A DNA stretch of 64,000 bases, from assembly GCA_963580455.1 (NCBI GenBank), contig OY756967.1, positions 2,254,501 through 2,318,500 on the forward strand. The letters are read 5' to 3'. The notes below the pieces were generated by a model. That model worked only from the letters and a program-made list of their open reading frames with translations. It was not told where the DNA came from and ran no database searches. Every line of letters starts with the position of its first letter. Position 1 is the stretch's first letter. The stretch comes from Euonymus europaeus (taxonomy: Eukaryota; Streptophyta; Magnoliopsida; Celastrales; Celastraceae). The position numbers and the translations under genes are program-made. Shown in pieces: positions 1-12,800 of this stretch.

Positions 1-3000
1 AAGAAGACGCTGTTCCTTATCAGCACAGTAACCAACCAAATTAACCAGGTTAGGATGATGTGCAAGATTAAGCATGAGAACTTCCACAAGAAACTCCTTC
101 TCCCCTTGGCAACCTGATTGGTCCAGTTTCTTTACAGCCACAGCCTGAAGAGACAAATAAAAAAATGCAATTCTCACTGCTGCTGCATTTTTTCTAAGAT
201 ATTTGACTACAAAATGTCTTCCTTTCCAGCAATGAGATAATTTACCTGACCGGTGCTTTCCAAGTGCCCTTTGTAGACCGGTCCAAACCCACCTTGCCCA
301 ATGAAAGATCCACTGCCAAAATTATTCGTTGCAGTTTTAAGCTCCTGCAAGGTGAACGTCCGAGCCTCAATTTGAGTAGATGCCTTATTTTTTGGAGCAG
401 AAATTTCTTTTCTTGGTTCTGTATCGATTCCCACCACAAGTGATTAACTTCTTAAAGTCGTAGTATCCAAGAAAATTATTATTTAGGATACAAGTTGGCA
501 ACATATTACACAGTTTGACTAGAAACTTTTAAGTGTTGAGGTTTCCAAAACCAAATTCAGTTGATTGATATAACAGCAGAACATCAGAGATTTGAAGAAC
601 ACACACATATGTACACTTGTATTCGCACATCATATCCCTAAATTGATGATGCTTCTTAATACAAATTTGGATAATAGAAGTGCAAGATCCTGTAAAAATA
701 TAGTAAGAGAAAGGAAAATCAGCCAGAACAGGAATCTCGAAAAATAGGAAGTGTCTTCGACAAAGGCAACAATATTTCAGTATGCTAGTGCTTGTTGTGA
801 TTGTAGATGAGAAGGTAAAAGCATTCTTTGAAAATGATAGGAAGGGTGCACCCTATACCAGCATCTTTGTTCAAATAATGACAAAGAGCATAGTTTGCCA
901 CGATAAGAATTCAGATATATATATATATATATAACTTTGTAACTTTGTGATGTAGAATCTGAGAGAAGAACGAAGCGAACTGATGACTGAAGCTGAAGTT
1001 TGTTGACTGATGACTGAAGATGAAGTTTGTTTATGTAGTTTGTGTTTAGTTTTGGGAGGGTTCAAATATAATTTGTTATTTAAGTCATGTCCTTTATTGT
1101 CTTTCTTCTATGTAGGGTTTGATCTCAATGTTTAAGTTTGGTAGTTCCTGTTTGTAGCGGCAATTCTCTGCTTATTGAATACTAAGACATTGGTCTTGAA
1201 TCTGTTACTGCATTTTCCTTTGTTAGAAGAACTCAGATTCTTCTGTGGTTGTTTCATGCCGTGTCAAGTGGTATCGAAGCCAGGTTCTCTGAATCCATGG
1301 ATGGCAAGGAAGTCCCAAACGACATTGTTCTTAGGTCAATGATTTTCAACGAGAAGTTCACAAATCATTAGCTACTTTGCAAAGGGCAGTTACTACTGCG
1401 ATGGCCAACTTGAGGGTTCAAGAGCCTCAAAGATATGCCATTGAGCGAGGGCCACAACCACCACCAGCTCAAGTAGATCGGTATTGACCACCCATAGAAG
1501 ATGCCTTTAGTTCCAGCGAAGAGGGAGAAGATTTCTTTGCAATGGAAGAACCAGTTGTGGCACGACGTAATTGTGGCAGAGGTCGGGGTCATGGTCGAGC
1601 ACAATGTCGACCTTATGAAGGCTATGGAGAAGATGGGACCCAGCAGGAGTACAAACTTAAGGTGAATATTCCCACTTTTAATGGTAGTTTGCATATTGAA
1701 GATTTCCTAGACTGGATCGCCAAAGTGGAGCGTTTTTTCGAGTACATGGACAAACCTCCCGAAAGACAGGTGAAATTTGTTGCTTACAAGCTCAAAGCTG
1801 GAGCATCTGCTTGGTGGGAACAATTAAGGGATGCTCGCGTGAGGGAAGGCAAGGGCCCTATTCGTAGCTGGGTGCAGATGAAGCGCTTACTGAAGTCGAG
1901 GTTCTTACCAATTGATTATCAACAGATACTGTTTCAGCAGTATCAAAATTGTAGACAAGGTCTTAGGACAGTGGCGATATATACATAGGAGTTCTATAGG
2001 CTAGCAGCCCAAAATGATTTAACAGAATCGATGCCACAGAAGATAGCTCGGTATGTTGATGGGTTGCGGGTGATTATTCAGGATCATGTTACAATGCAGA
2101 CTATTATTACCTTGGATCAAGCAGTTAATCTAGCCATTAAGGTTGAGTCTCAGTTAGATAAGTTGCGCGTTCAAAGTGGCAATTATGATCGTGTTTGCAA
2201 CAAAGCTGCTGTGTTGGGTCGGTACCTACTAACGATGGAGTAAAAGAGGCTGGTAGCAGCCGCCCTCAAGCGTGTACTCAGGTCCCTCAAGCACCACCAT
2301 CTGTACCATCTTGTCTGCCACCTGCAAATCCTTCTACTAGACCTGGGGTGATAAATGTTATCGATGTGGGCAACCTGGGCATCGTTCTAACCAATGCCTA
2401 AAAAGAGTTCCAGTCACTTTAGTTCAGAATGAAGAAGAGCCAGATGGTGAGATCACTCACGAGGAGTACCCAGAGGGCGATGATGGTGAGCTTGTATATG
2501 GGGATGAAGGGGTTTCCTTGGTTGTGCAACGACTAATTTATTCACCTCGGCAAGAAGAAGAGTTCCAGCGGCACCATATTTTTAAAACTAAGTGCACTGT
2601 CAATAAGAGAATATGTGAAGTTATAATAGATGGGGGCAGTAGTGAAAAAATTGTTTCGAGAGTTATGGTACAAAAATTGCAATTGCCAGTGGAGAATCAT
2701 CTTAATCCCTATTATGTGGGTTGGATTCGACAAGTGGGAGAAGTCAAAGTGACGGAGCATTGCCGGATAAGTTTTTCTATTGGGATACTGACGAAGTTAT
2801 TTGTGACATCGTTGATATGGATGCTTGCTATATGCTTTTGGGCAGACCTTGGCAATTTGATCGTAACACTTTCCATCTGGGCTGTGACAATACTTATCAG
2901 TTTTATAAAGATGGATTTTTTTTTTTTACTTTGGTGCCTTTAGGGAAGAACGATGTGCGAATTGCATCACCAAGTGAAACATTGCCCAAACCTTCGTTCT

Positions 3001-6000
3001 TAATTGTTCCAACTATTGAAGATGATCTACAGGACAGTGGGGAGGTCTACGTGTTGATATTTAAGGGTGCAAGTGTCCAGGGGCCATGTGTGAATGAACA
3101 TTCCCATGCAGGAGTTGCAGCGTTACTGCATGAATTCGCTGAAGTGATGCCTGAAGAGCTGCCTGATGCTCTTCCTCCCATGCGGGATGTACAATATTGT
3201 TTCGATTTGATTCCAGGGACTAGTTTGCCGAACCTTTCACACTATCGTATGAGTTCGAGAGAATTTGAGATTCTACAGGGGCAAGTTGAGGAGTTATTGA
3301 GGAAGGGGCAGATTCGAGAAAGCATTGAGTCCTTGTGCGGTTTCCACATTATTAACACCAAAGAAAGATGGAAGTTGGCGCATGTGCATCGACAGTCGAG
3401 CTATTAATAAAATCACCATTAACTATAGATTTCTCATTCCGCGATTGGATGACATGTTGGATATGTTGGAGGGTGCTCCAGTATTTTCCAAAATTGATTT
3501 GAAAAGTGGTTACCACCAGATTCGTATCCGACCAGGAGACGAATGGAAGACTGCCTTCAAGACTAAGGAGGGTTTATATAAATGGCTAGTGATGCCCTTT
3601 GGACTGTCCAATGCTCCAAGCACGTTTATGAGGTTGATGAATAAGGTTTTTAAACCTTTTATTGGAAAGTTTGTTGTTGTATATTTTGACGGCATTTTAA
3701 TTTATAGTCGATCTGACTTGGAACATTTATCTCATTTGCGGAATGTGTTTGAAGCCTTGAAAGAGCATCACCTGTTTGCCAATGCCAAAAAATGTAGCTA
3801 TATGACTGATTGCTTGCTGTTTTTGGGGTAATGTATTACTACTGCTCGTGGTATTACTGTTGACCAGCATAAAGTAGCTGCTATCTGAGAATGGCCCTTC
3901 CGCGAACTATCACAGATGTAAGAAGCTTCCACGATCTAGCAACATTTTACAGGCGGTTTTTCCCCAATTTTAGCTCAATTGCAGCTCCAATTACTGACTG
4001 TCTTAAACAGAAGCATCTTTAGTGGACTGAAGCTGCTGAGATTAGTTTTCAATTAATAAAGGACAAGCTTAGCACTGCACCCGTGCTAGCTCTGCCCAGT
4101 TTTGAGAAGTTATTCGAGGTTGATAGTGATGCCTCCTATGTTGGCATTGGTGCAGTATTGTCACAGGAAGGTCGTCCGGTTGCCTATTTCAGTAACAAGC
4201 TCAATGACGCTCGAAAGAAATGGTCGACTTATGAACTGGAATTATTCGCGGTTGTCCGAGCTTTACAACATTGGAAGCACTACCTCATCCAAAGGGAATT
4301 TATTATGAATACTGATCATGAAGCCCTAAAGTATTTGAATAATTCTACAACTCCTAACCGCATGCATGCAAGGTGGATCGCAAAGATTCAAAAATTTACA
4401 TTTGTGCTCAAATATAAATCGGGTAAATTGAACAAAGTGGCTGATGCATTGCGTTTTCGTGGCTTCCTAATCACTTCTGTTCGACAAGAAATATTGGGGT
4501 TCAATTACTTGAAAGAATTATATGTTGATGATGAAGATTTTAGCAAAGCTCGGTCTGCATATGCAGTATTCATCCATTTGCCTTTGGTGACTATATTGTG
4601 CATGATGGGTTTTTATTTCATGGCCTTAGGCTATGTATACCACGAGGCTCCTTGCGGGAGCACATCATAAGTGAGTTCCATAGTGGTGGTCTTGGTGGAC
4701 ACATGGGTAGGGACAAGACAATTGCTCTAGTGGAAGCTAGGTATTTTTGGCCCCAATTGAAGCGAGATGTGGAGTCTTATGTCAAGCGTTGTTATATCTG
4801 CCAGACTGCTAAAGGTCATATTCAAAATGCGAGACTTTACACACCCCTGCCTATTCTGGACCATCCTTGGGAAGACTTGTCAATGGATTTTGTCCTAGGG
4901 TTTCCACGAACTCAGCGGGGAGTTGATTCAATTTTTGTCGTGGTAGACCGTTTTTCCAAGATGACTCACTTCATAGCATTTAAAAAGACTTCCGATGCTA
5001 GTCATATTGCGCACCTATTTTTTCGGGAGATAGTTCGTTTACATGGACTTCCCAAGTCTATTACTTCGGATCGCGACACCAAATTTTTAAGCCAATTCTG
5101 GAAGACTTTGTGGGAGAGGCTGGATACTACCCTCAAATTCAGTAGCACAACTCACCCTCAGACCGACGGGCAGACGGAAGTAATTAACCGCACCTTGGGT
5201 AATATTTTGCCTAGTCTGTGTTCAAAGCATCCCCGATAGTGGGATATGGTGCTGTCTCAAGCAGAGTTTGCCTTTAACAATGTCCCTCATCGATCGACTG
5301 GTAAGTCACCATTTCAAGTAGTGTATATTCAGCCACCTTTACATACTCTGGATCTTGTTCCACTGCCTAAGCTATCGGGGATGAATCTTGTGGCTGAGCA
5401 TATGATTGATAAACTTTAGGAGGTGCATGAAGAAGTGAAACGTAAGCTGGAGGAGTCCACTGCCAAGTATCAAGCAGCAGCTAACAAGCATCGCAAGAAA
5501 GTTCTTTTTAATGTTGGAGACATGGTGATGGTGTACCTGTGTAAGGAGAGGCAACCTGCTGGTCCTTATAACAAGCTGAGTCCAAAAAAAGTTGGCCCTT
5601 TTAAAGTTCTGCGTCGCTTGAATGATAATGCTTATATCCTGGATTTGCCACCCTCTTTTTGGGTATCTCTAGTACTTTTAATGTCCAGGATTTGTATCCT
5701 TTTAACAGCTACAGTGCAATTCCTGTAATTAACTCGGGGTCGAATTCTTTGTTACCAGAGGAGATTGATGTAGAATCTGAGAGAAGAATGAAGCGGACTG
5801 ATGACTGAAGCTGGAGTTTGTTGACTGATGACTGAAGATGAAGTTTGTTCATGTCCTTTATTGTCTTTCTTCTATGTAGGGTTTGATCTCAATGTTTAAG
5901 TTTGGTAGTTCCTGTTTGTAGCGGCAATTCTCTGCTTATTGAATACTAAGACATTGGTCTTGAATCTGTTACTGCATTTTCCTTTGTTAGAAGAACACAG

Positions 6001-7259
6001 ATTCTTCTGTGGTTGTTTCACGCTGCGTCACTTTGTAATTCAGCAAATTTATAACTTTGTTGCCATCTCTTGCAGATCATACGGAGATGTTCAAACTTCT
6101 AACTAGAGACACTAACAAACAGAATGAGCCAACAAACATAAAATGCCAGTAGATCGCTGACAGGATATATCAGTTGCATATATGAATTCTTAGTTTAAAG
6201 TCTTTAGAGTATATCTTGCATCTCATCCACTTCACTATCAGATTCATATACGTGAAATTTTACAGAGATGCTCACTATCTACCATAATAACTATCATTTA
6301 TCCTGACACAGGAATCAGTCATGTCTATTAGAGAGAATATCCCGCTGATGATGATTATGTCCTAGCAATAACAGTAGCCAACCAAAATTTGGATTATGAC
6401 AGGGTTAAAATAGGAAGTGTGTTCGACAAAGGCAAGCTACCCGTTAATACCAGAGATTTATCAAGCACTCTACCGGGAACCAGACTACTTGTCATGCTAG
6501 ATTATTTCCATGGCAAATCATTAATAAACGTTGTGACTGGATTGCTTTCATTGTCTCCCTCACTAAAAGGATCAATTTAAAAGATTATCGCTGATTTGTT
6601 GATTATTGAAAAGAAACAAATGGTCACAACATAAAGGCTTAATCACACATATTTTTCAGTCAATCAAGTGAGTTCTTAGTCATGAGAACATGGTATCTCC
6701 ATTACCATTTAATCACATCTAAGGCTACCCCACAAATCCTTATCCATCTATATCCTTAATCACTTCCATTCATATATTTGTTGATCCCGTTCTTCTTGAA
6801 TCCGCTACTTAGAATCTAATACTAATTAGTTCCATCATCATATGCAGATGAAATCTTTTGAGCAATCACCTGATTAATAGGGCACATAGAATTCAAATTT
6901 TGTGTCAAAAAAAAAAATGGTTACTTCCCATCAACTAAAAACCCTAACATATCTCATTCTTCTTAAAAATTATAGATAGCATAATCAAATTTTATGCACT
7001 ACATACCGAACTAATGTCTCTTCAAAAAATAAGAAGAATTAATTGAAACAACCAACACAGACTGACAGAGAACAAATAGAAAGAAACCCAATACAGAAAA
7101 TTAGAAACACAAATGGCCATATCAAACTATGCACCAGAAGATAATGAAGTAATTACCAGAAGAAGATAGTTCGAGCCTGCTCTTCCTGCTAACCGTACTT
7201 TCTTCCTCACTCTTTGGCCTGCCTCTCCTTCTCGAGCCAAAACACGGGCAATAACCCAT
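1..7259 (-). CDS. Receptor-like cytoplasmic kinase, subfamily VII (PBS1/PBL-like), 5' part only
   Basis: A serine/threonine kinase of the membrane-tethered RLCK-VII family, which relays signals from surface receptors. Three exons are visible: 7157-7259, 246-418 and 1-144 (runs off the window). Exon 1 begins MGYCPCFGS, the Met-Gly plus Cys pattern used for N-myristoylation and palmitoylation. It ends in phase 1, which joins exon 2 in frame. Exon 2 carries [13 protein letters not shown] and the glycine-rich loop [11 protein letters not shown]; exon 3 carries the ATP-binding lysine in VAVKKLD and the [12 protein letters not shown] stretch typical of the family. Both introns are GT-AG. Intron 1 is about 6.7 kb because a Ty3/gypsy element lies in it. 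The catalytic loop and C-terminus are outside the window. Family assignment is firm; the exact member is not resolved. Confidence 0.85.
948..1266 (+). repeat. 5' LTR of the Ty3/gypsy element
   Basis: This 319-bp repeat matches 5766-6030 with only scattered substitutions, about seven by eye, but contains a roughly 54-bp stretch near 1028-1083 that the 3' copy lacks. It starts TG, ends CA, and is followed directly by the primer-binding site. Confidence 0.93.
1297..5728 (+). pseudogene. Broken gag-pol polyprotein of the Ty3/gypsy element
   Basis: Retroelement gag and pol remnants spread over several frames. Gag-like sequence runs 1542-1988 and continues past a stop into 2031-2243. A CCHC knuckle ([14 protein letters not shown]) is readable near 2355. 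An aspartic-protease-like segment (IIDGGSSE) lies near 2620. Reverse transcriptase occupies about 3240-3831, with the catalytic box reading YFDG instead of the usual YxDD. RNase H follows at about 4083-4470. Integrase has its HHCC zinc segment near 4660-4810 and a DDE core to about 5240; a C-terminal piece is at 5423-5700. Internal stops (for example near 3830 and 5237) and frame changes show it cannot make a full protein. Confidence 0.9.
5766..6030 (+). repeat. 3' LTR of the Ty3/gypsy element
   Basis: This is a 265-bp copy of the 5' LTR with one internal gap. It is followed by the CTTTG target duplication. Confidence 0.93.
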
Positions 7260-9746
7260 TTTTTTTATCTATCAAAAGCAAACCCAAAGAGATTTGAGGA
7301 CACGATGAAACCAAACACCCAGATAGAGAAAGAAATCGATGGACAAGCGATTTGTTTTTCTTATAAAAGAAGGAAGAATACTAGAATAGGAAGAGAATTT
7401 GCATGCATTACCTCCTCTGTACTGTACGTTTATGTAGGGTCTCTGTTCGAGGATTCACACGCGACCCAATACAAGTCAACAAACCACAATGTGAATTGCT
7501 CGCAGGATTTGTTTGTTTCTTAATGATCCCTAAGAATCCCAAGTTTTGCCTCTAATCTGTTGCTTAGATTTCTACATGCCATCACTGGGTAATACCTCGT
7601 TCGTCTTTTATTTTGTGTCAATGGGAGGATTTGATACGCAACAATATATCATCATCTATTGTTTTGGCACATTATTCTGTGCCATATTGGGAATTGATGG
7701 TTATCCCAACAGTAGACTATCCCATTCCATTCTGGGCTCGATTTCTATAGAGACGACACGGGTTGGTGGGGTGTCGAGGGATTTGACCTTAATTACCATA
7801 GCTATTATAGGAATAATATTAATAGTTTATATTATTATTGATGCGTATCTCCTTCTGGATAATGATGCAAACATACTGACAAACCACAATCGAGAAAACA
7901 ATCATTTTGTGATTTGTCTCCTAATAATACCCTATCAACTCAAAAACCCAACTGAGATTTAGGAATCCACCAAAATAATTGAGGCCCACAACTAGGCCCA
8001 TAATACCGAGCTCTACGTGGCAGGGCATAGTGACGCACGATGATGAATCCTCCTACCACCACATCCACCGTCCACTTGGGACTCGCGACCCACCGAAAGA
8101 AGAAAGAAGGATGTTAGTTAGGCTTCCAAATAAGCTCTACCAGATTTTTCCGGCATCTTTGTACAAATTCACTTGGGGATGGGGATGGAGATGGGGAGGG
8201 GGACATTTTAAGCTGACGTCCCTTGCATATAAGTCCTGATGTCCGTTTCGTATATATCCATGTATGTATGTGTGTATATGTATACATGTCCATAACTCAA
8301 CTTCAATTACGTCTCTGTCTGCCTTGTCTTGACAACCCCGTCTTCCAATGGTTTTGACAATGAAGAAAATGAACCAGAAAACCAAATCAATTCCTTACCT
8401 CAGTTCCACGTTCCCATGATCAGCATATCAGTCTGGTCACTAACAGAGCTTCACAGGCTCAGGAAGAAATAAATGTTGCGCCTCCGTCTCACCAGGAGAT
8501 ATATTGAAGAGGTAGCACTAAAGCAACCCAAAGCTATATACCTATGATAAATCCAGAGCTATTGTGTCAAATCAATAAGTCACGGCGGGCAGACTAAATT
8601 TAATCACAACCATCCGTTTGATCTTCAAAAGATTCACATTCTTTGATGTCTGATGAAAATTCTTTCTCCAAGTAATTTTTTTTTAAATGGCTAGAAATTA
8701 AAAAGAAAAAAACAACGAAGAAAGATAATATTTAATGTGTTTATTCAATTATTTTAATTTTTGCCTCTATTTCTCTCTCTAAAAAGAAAATAAACTACCA
8801 TTTCTTTCTTTAAGATTTCGATCTGATTCTCTCTATTCCTCGATTTGAATCAAAGCACAATTGGAAAGCGTCGAGCACCCATCAAGAACTTCTCTCTAGC
8901 CCTTGACTTAAATCAAAACAAAATCGAAATTTCTTCCTTTTATTGCCATCAATGAACCCATCCCTAAATATTGTTACGCCATCCCTAAATATTGTTGCGT
9001 CGCTGGTGGTCAAGAGGAAAAGAGACTCTAGAATGCACAGACCAAATTGAAGTGGATAGGGAATACAATGGAGAGGAATGCAAACAAGATTGCGTGAAAC
9101 AAAAAGAATAGTAGATCTGTCATTGGTCCATGCCTATACGGTGTATATCTAAGTCCAGTCTCTCCCTCTTGTAATAATCAAGCTGCAAACTTGTTTGAGA
9201 TTGAGTCTAGAGAGTGATGATGGATTTACATACTCTAATCTCAATTTCTCTTTTAACACATGGATGATTCAAAGAAGTAAAACCCCAAATCAGAACACAT
9301 TTAACATTGAGATCAAATTAATTGAGGAGAAAGGGGCTGCTCCTTGAGGAGAGAGTTAGAGACTTCATTGTAACGTGTTACCACCTTTTTCTCCACTGTC
9401 CCTACACAAGTCCCCCAACCACGTGAAGAGAGAGAAATTGAAAAGTTAAAAGTTAAAACTGTAGACTTAAAATTGGAAGGAAAAAAGAGATTTGAAATAT
9501 ATTATTAAAATAAAATATTTTTTGGTCAAACTAGGCGTGATGTGACGAGAAACAATCCATGAAACAATCCTGCAAGTAAACGCAAGGCTAGACCAAAATA
9601 GTCTTAAAAATCCCACGTATCAATTTCATCAAATTTTTTTCAGCTCCAAACACCCGGCAAAGTTAAAACCTTTATCGTTGCAAACATCTATCATGTGCAA
9701 TTATAATTAAGTTGTATAATCTAAGGGCAATAAGAGAATAAAACAT
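7260..9746. other. Intergenic region without a supported gene
   Basis: About 2.5 kb between the RLCK start codon and the 3' end of the CID gene. The first part should hold the RLCK promoter and 5' UTR. Open frames here (for example 7546-7962) show no recognisable domain. A purine-rich run of GGGGATGGGGATGG type occurs near 8175-8205. No transposon ends were recognised. Confidence 0.5.
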
Positions 9747-9831
9747 TCAGTACAGGGCATCCTGCAGCTCTGTTGTACGGATTAATTTATAGAGGAGACA
9801 CCTTGTCAGTCCAAGCAGCCTTTTTGGGAGA

Positions 9832-12800
9832 CTATTGCCGCGAAATGGGCACTGTTGACATAGAGGGTGGCTGATTGTAGAAACTACCGTCAGGACCTTG
9901 AAAACTCTGATAAGGAGTTGCTGAAGGTATTGAGAAGGGAGAAATTCCGGTGACAGGACCACCTAAGAACGAAGGAGGCATTTGTTGTGCCATACCGTAG
10001 CTGAATTGTTCACCATTGGCAGATCCAACACTCTCCATGTAAGGGGGCATATGGGGTAAAGGCGGCAGCGGTGGAGGAGAAGATGATGGGGGAGGAGGCA
10101 GTGGCTCACTCTGGGTTAATTGCTGGCTGGTGGTAATCACATTTTGAGGGAGAGATTCAGGATGCAGGAAAGGAAGAGCTGGTGGTTCTGAGGAATTTGG
10201 AGGCGAAACATAAGATTGGTCATTCGCAAGCTTTGGCCTCTTTTCAGGAGGATAATTACCAGAATAATCTTTCACTGGATTGCCAATGACACCCTCTGAT
10301 GTGAGAGATGAGAGTACATCAGAAAGCATATGGGCCGATGATGTAGACGACGTCAACTTTGTGGCCACAGCAGCAGCAGTAGACTTCCCTTCCTCGATGG
10401 GACCAGATTGTTTAGGATAAGACATCTGCTGCTGGTTGTACATAACAGGAGCCTCTTGTTCCTTGTCCGCTGATATAAAGCTTTGAGGTGCCCTGGAAGC
10501 GTGAGTCTCTTTTGAAACTTGCTCACCCAACTGTGTGCTGTTGTCATCTATGAACCGATGAGACTGTTCTGAATGGGACTGAGCAACCTGAGAAACAAAA
10601 GATGCGGAACTCATAGTTTTAAGTATCAATAAGGTCACCATAATCCTACAAAATTACCAGTTTCCATCATAAACACAATAGGATAATTTGTGCATTCTAA
10701 ACGATCCAAAAGCAAGGAAATTTTCAAGGTGAACATGATAATTGTTAAAAAACAAGATGGTGCATGCCATTCAATTTACTACTAGGGTTTAAGTAGGATT
10801 TGACTCAGACAAATTTCAATATGTCAAAAATAACTGCTATGCCTGGTGCTGCAAGCCAAAACAACCTCTATCACAAGGTAGTAGCAAAACCACAATAGTA
10901 AATCGACCATTGTTAACAACGTTTTGAGCATTCAAAAGAATATGATGGCTGAAAGATTAAAAATCCATCTGTGATGTTGCCAATGGTTGACCGTAAGCAT
11001 TCTCAAGATGAAAAACCATGTGTAGTGTTGCTAATGCAAGCACCAAAGAAAAGGAGAAACGTTAATAAATAACAAAAGTATAACAAACCTGAAGCTGACG
11101 ATGACTTTCTTCCAGCCTTAATTCCTGTTAAGGTAAAAAATTATATCAGCAACTGTGGATACAAAGAGTAGCTGTTTAACATTAATTAATCAGAAAACCA
11201 ACCTGCTCGCGCAAAGCCTCTCTCATAAGAGAGACAAGATTTTCTCTTGATGATACAACTGCAGTCAATTGTTCAATACACTCCCTCAATATAGCATGCT
11301 GCCCCTTCACCTCAACCATAAATGCAGTTCCATGCAAGCGACCTGTTGAAAACAAGGTAAGTACAATAATTTCCAGTTTCAAAATCAAAGTTATACCGAT
11401 GAGAATTTATAGAAGATTAAGTAAATTGCTAGAGGTGCTCATTTAAGGAGTTGGAGTTGACTTTTACAACAGGACAAACGCCAATTGTCATTTGATTAAA
11501 GTATGAAATCATTACTTCAATCTCTGCCTCTATGGTATTTGACCACCACAACCATGAGTTTCTCTTTCCTACAACCCCTAGGGCACAAAGGTATCTCTTC
11601 CCGCAGAACACCAAAACACAAGCAAAAAACAAGCCACCGAACAAAATAGAAGATGTTGTATTTTGAAAAGTTCAAGTTCTAGTTTCAAACCCTAGGTTGA
11701 TTTAGCTCGTGAAACATCCACCTCAACAAAAGATTACATCTTTTGTTCCAAGTCAAGCAAGGCAAAAGCATATAAACTAAAATACACAAACATGCTGGCC
11801 AGAACATTTTCTGACTGTTCATATCATTTAGAATGAAGCCAATGAGCTTGAATCTGTAGTTATATCCATGCCAATGTCAAGTAAGTTATACCAAAAAGTT
11901 TCTAAAAAAACGAAGTTTCTACAATATACCTAGGAGTACAGAAAATGAATGCAATATTGGTGAGAAGCCATTACACATAAAGAATAAGAGCATGGCTAAA
12001 AATTAGGGTAGCATGCCCACAAAACGTGGTGACAGTTTTGATTAAGTAAAACGCACTTAACTGAACTCTGTTGTGGTTTGAAGTCTTGAAGATGATGTCC
12101 AATGCAGGTCATACCTGAGTTAATATCACCACTAGGTTCCTCGTCAACTTTTTCAAGACAGCTAATAGCATTCCTACATTTGCTCAATATAACATTTTCA
12201 TCCAACTGGCCACCATCAACAACTTGATAACTTGAAACCATTTTGGCCAGTGTTCTTCCACCAGGCTGCTTCTGTTCATCCAGATGAAATAAGAGCAGAA
12301 AGCAATGAATTTTTTTAAAGGAACCGCCAAGTAAAATACAGTCAGCATAGAAATTAGAATTACCAGTTTGGGGCCCAAATTCTTCCCATTTCTATTACTT
12401 TTTTCTGCATGCCTTCCCAGAAGCTCTTCCTTTAGCATTTGCACCCGAGAACCAAACACTCTTCGCTCTTCCCATATAGCAATCTGCATGTAAATGTTCC
12501 AGTGCAACCAGGAGAAATTATATAGTCATCACTGCATCTAATGGTGGGCATGCATGCAGAATATACCAGCTACTCTTTCCAGAACATATATCAGCGAGAG
12601 TGCACAGAATATTAGTTTTCAGGCTTTAAAGTGAAGTTGATCATCAACATTAAACACCAATTGCTTTGTCAAATATACGGCAAGCAATTTTCACATTAAA
12701 AAAAAGAAAAGAAAATGGACATAGAAGAATTTTAACTTGCGCCTATTTATAAATTGTGAGGAACAAGGAGCTGCGACAAACTTCCATGTTCAGATGTGTT

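Larger units (their letters stand above)
948..6030 (+). mobile_element. Ty3/gypsy LTR retrotransposon, degenerate
   Basis: A complete but defective element. It has two LTRs starting TGATGTAG and ending GTCA, flanked by a perfect 5-bp target duplication CTTTG (943-947 and 6031-6035). A primer-binding site TGGTATCGAAGCC follows the 5' LTR, matching the plant initiator-Met tRNA type. Internal order is gag, protease, reverse transcriptase, RNase H, integrase, as in Ty3/gypsy. The RT wording ([20 protein letters not shown]) recalls chromovirus-type elements such as CRM, but the clade is only a guess. It lies antisense in intron 1 of the RLCK gene. Confidence 0.95.

Noticed and set aside
7546..7962. 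138-codon open frame on the plus strand between RLCK and CID genes
   Set aside because: AT-rich composition, no domain, and hydrophobic runs expected of random AT-rich frames.
8160..8210. G-rich run as a G-quadruplex promoter element
   Set aside because: The runs are of GGGGATGGGGATGG type and could fold, but nothing ties them to a nearby transcription start.
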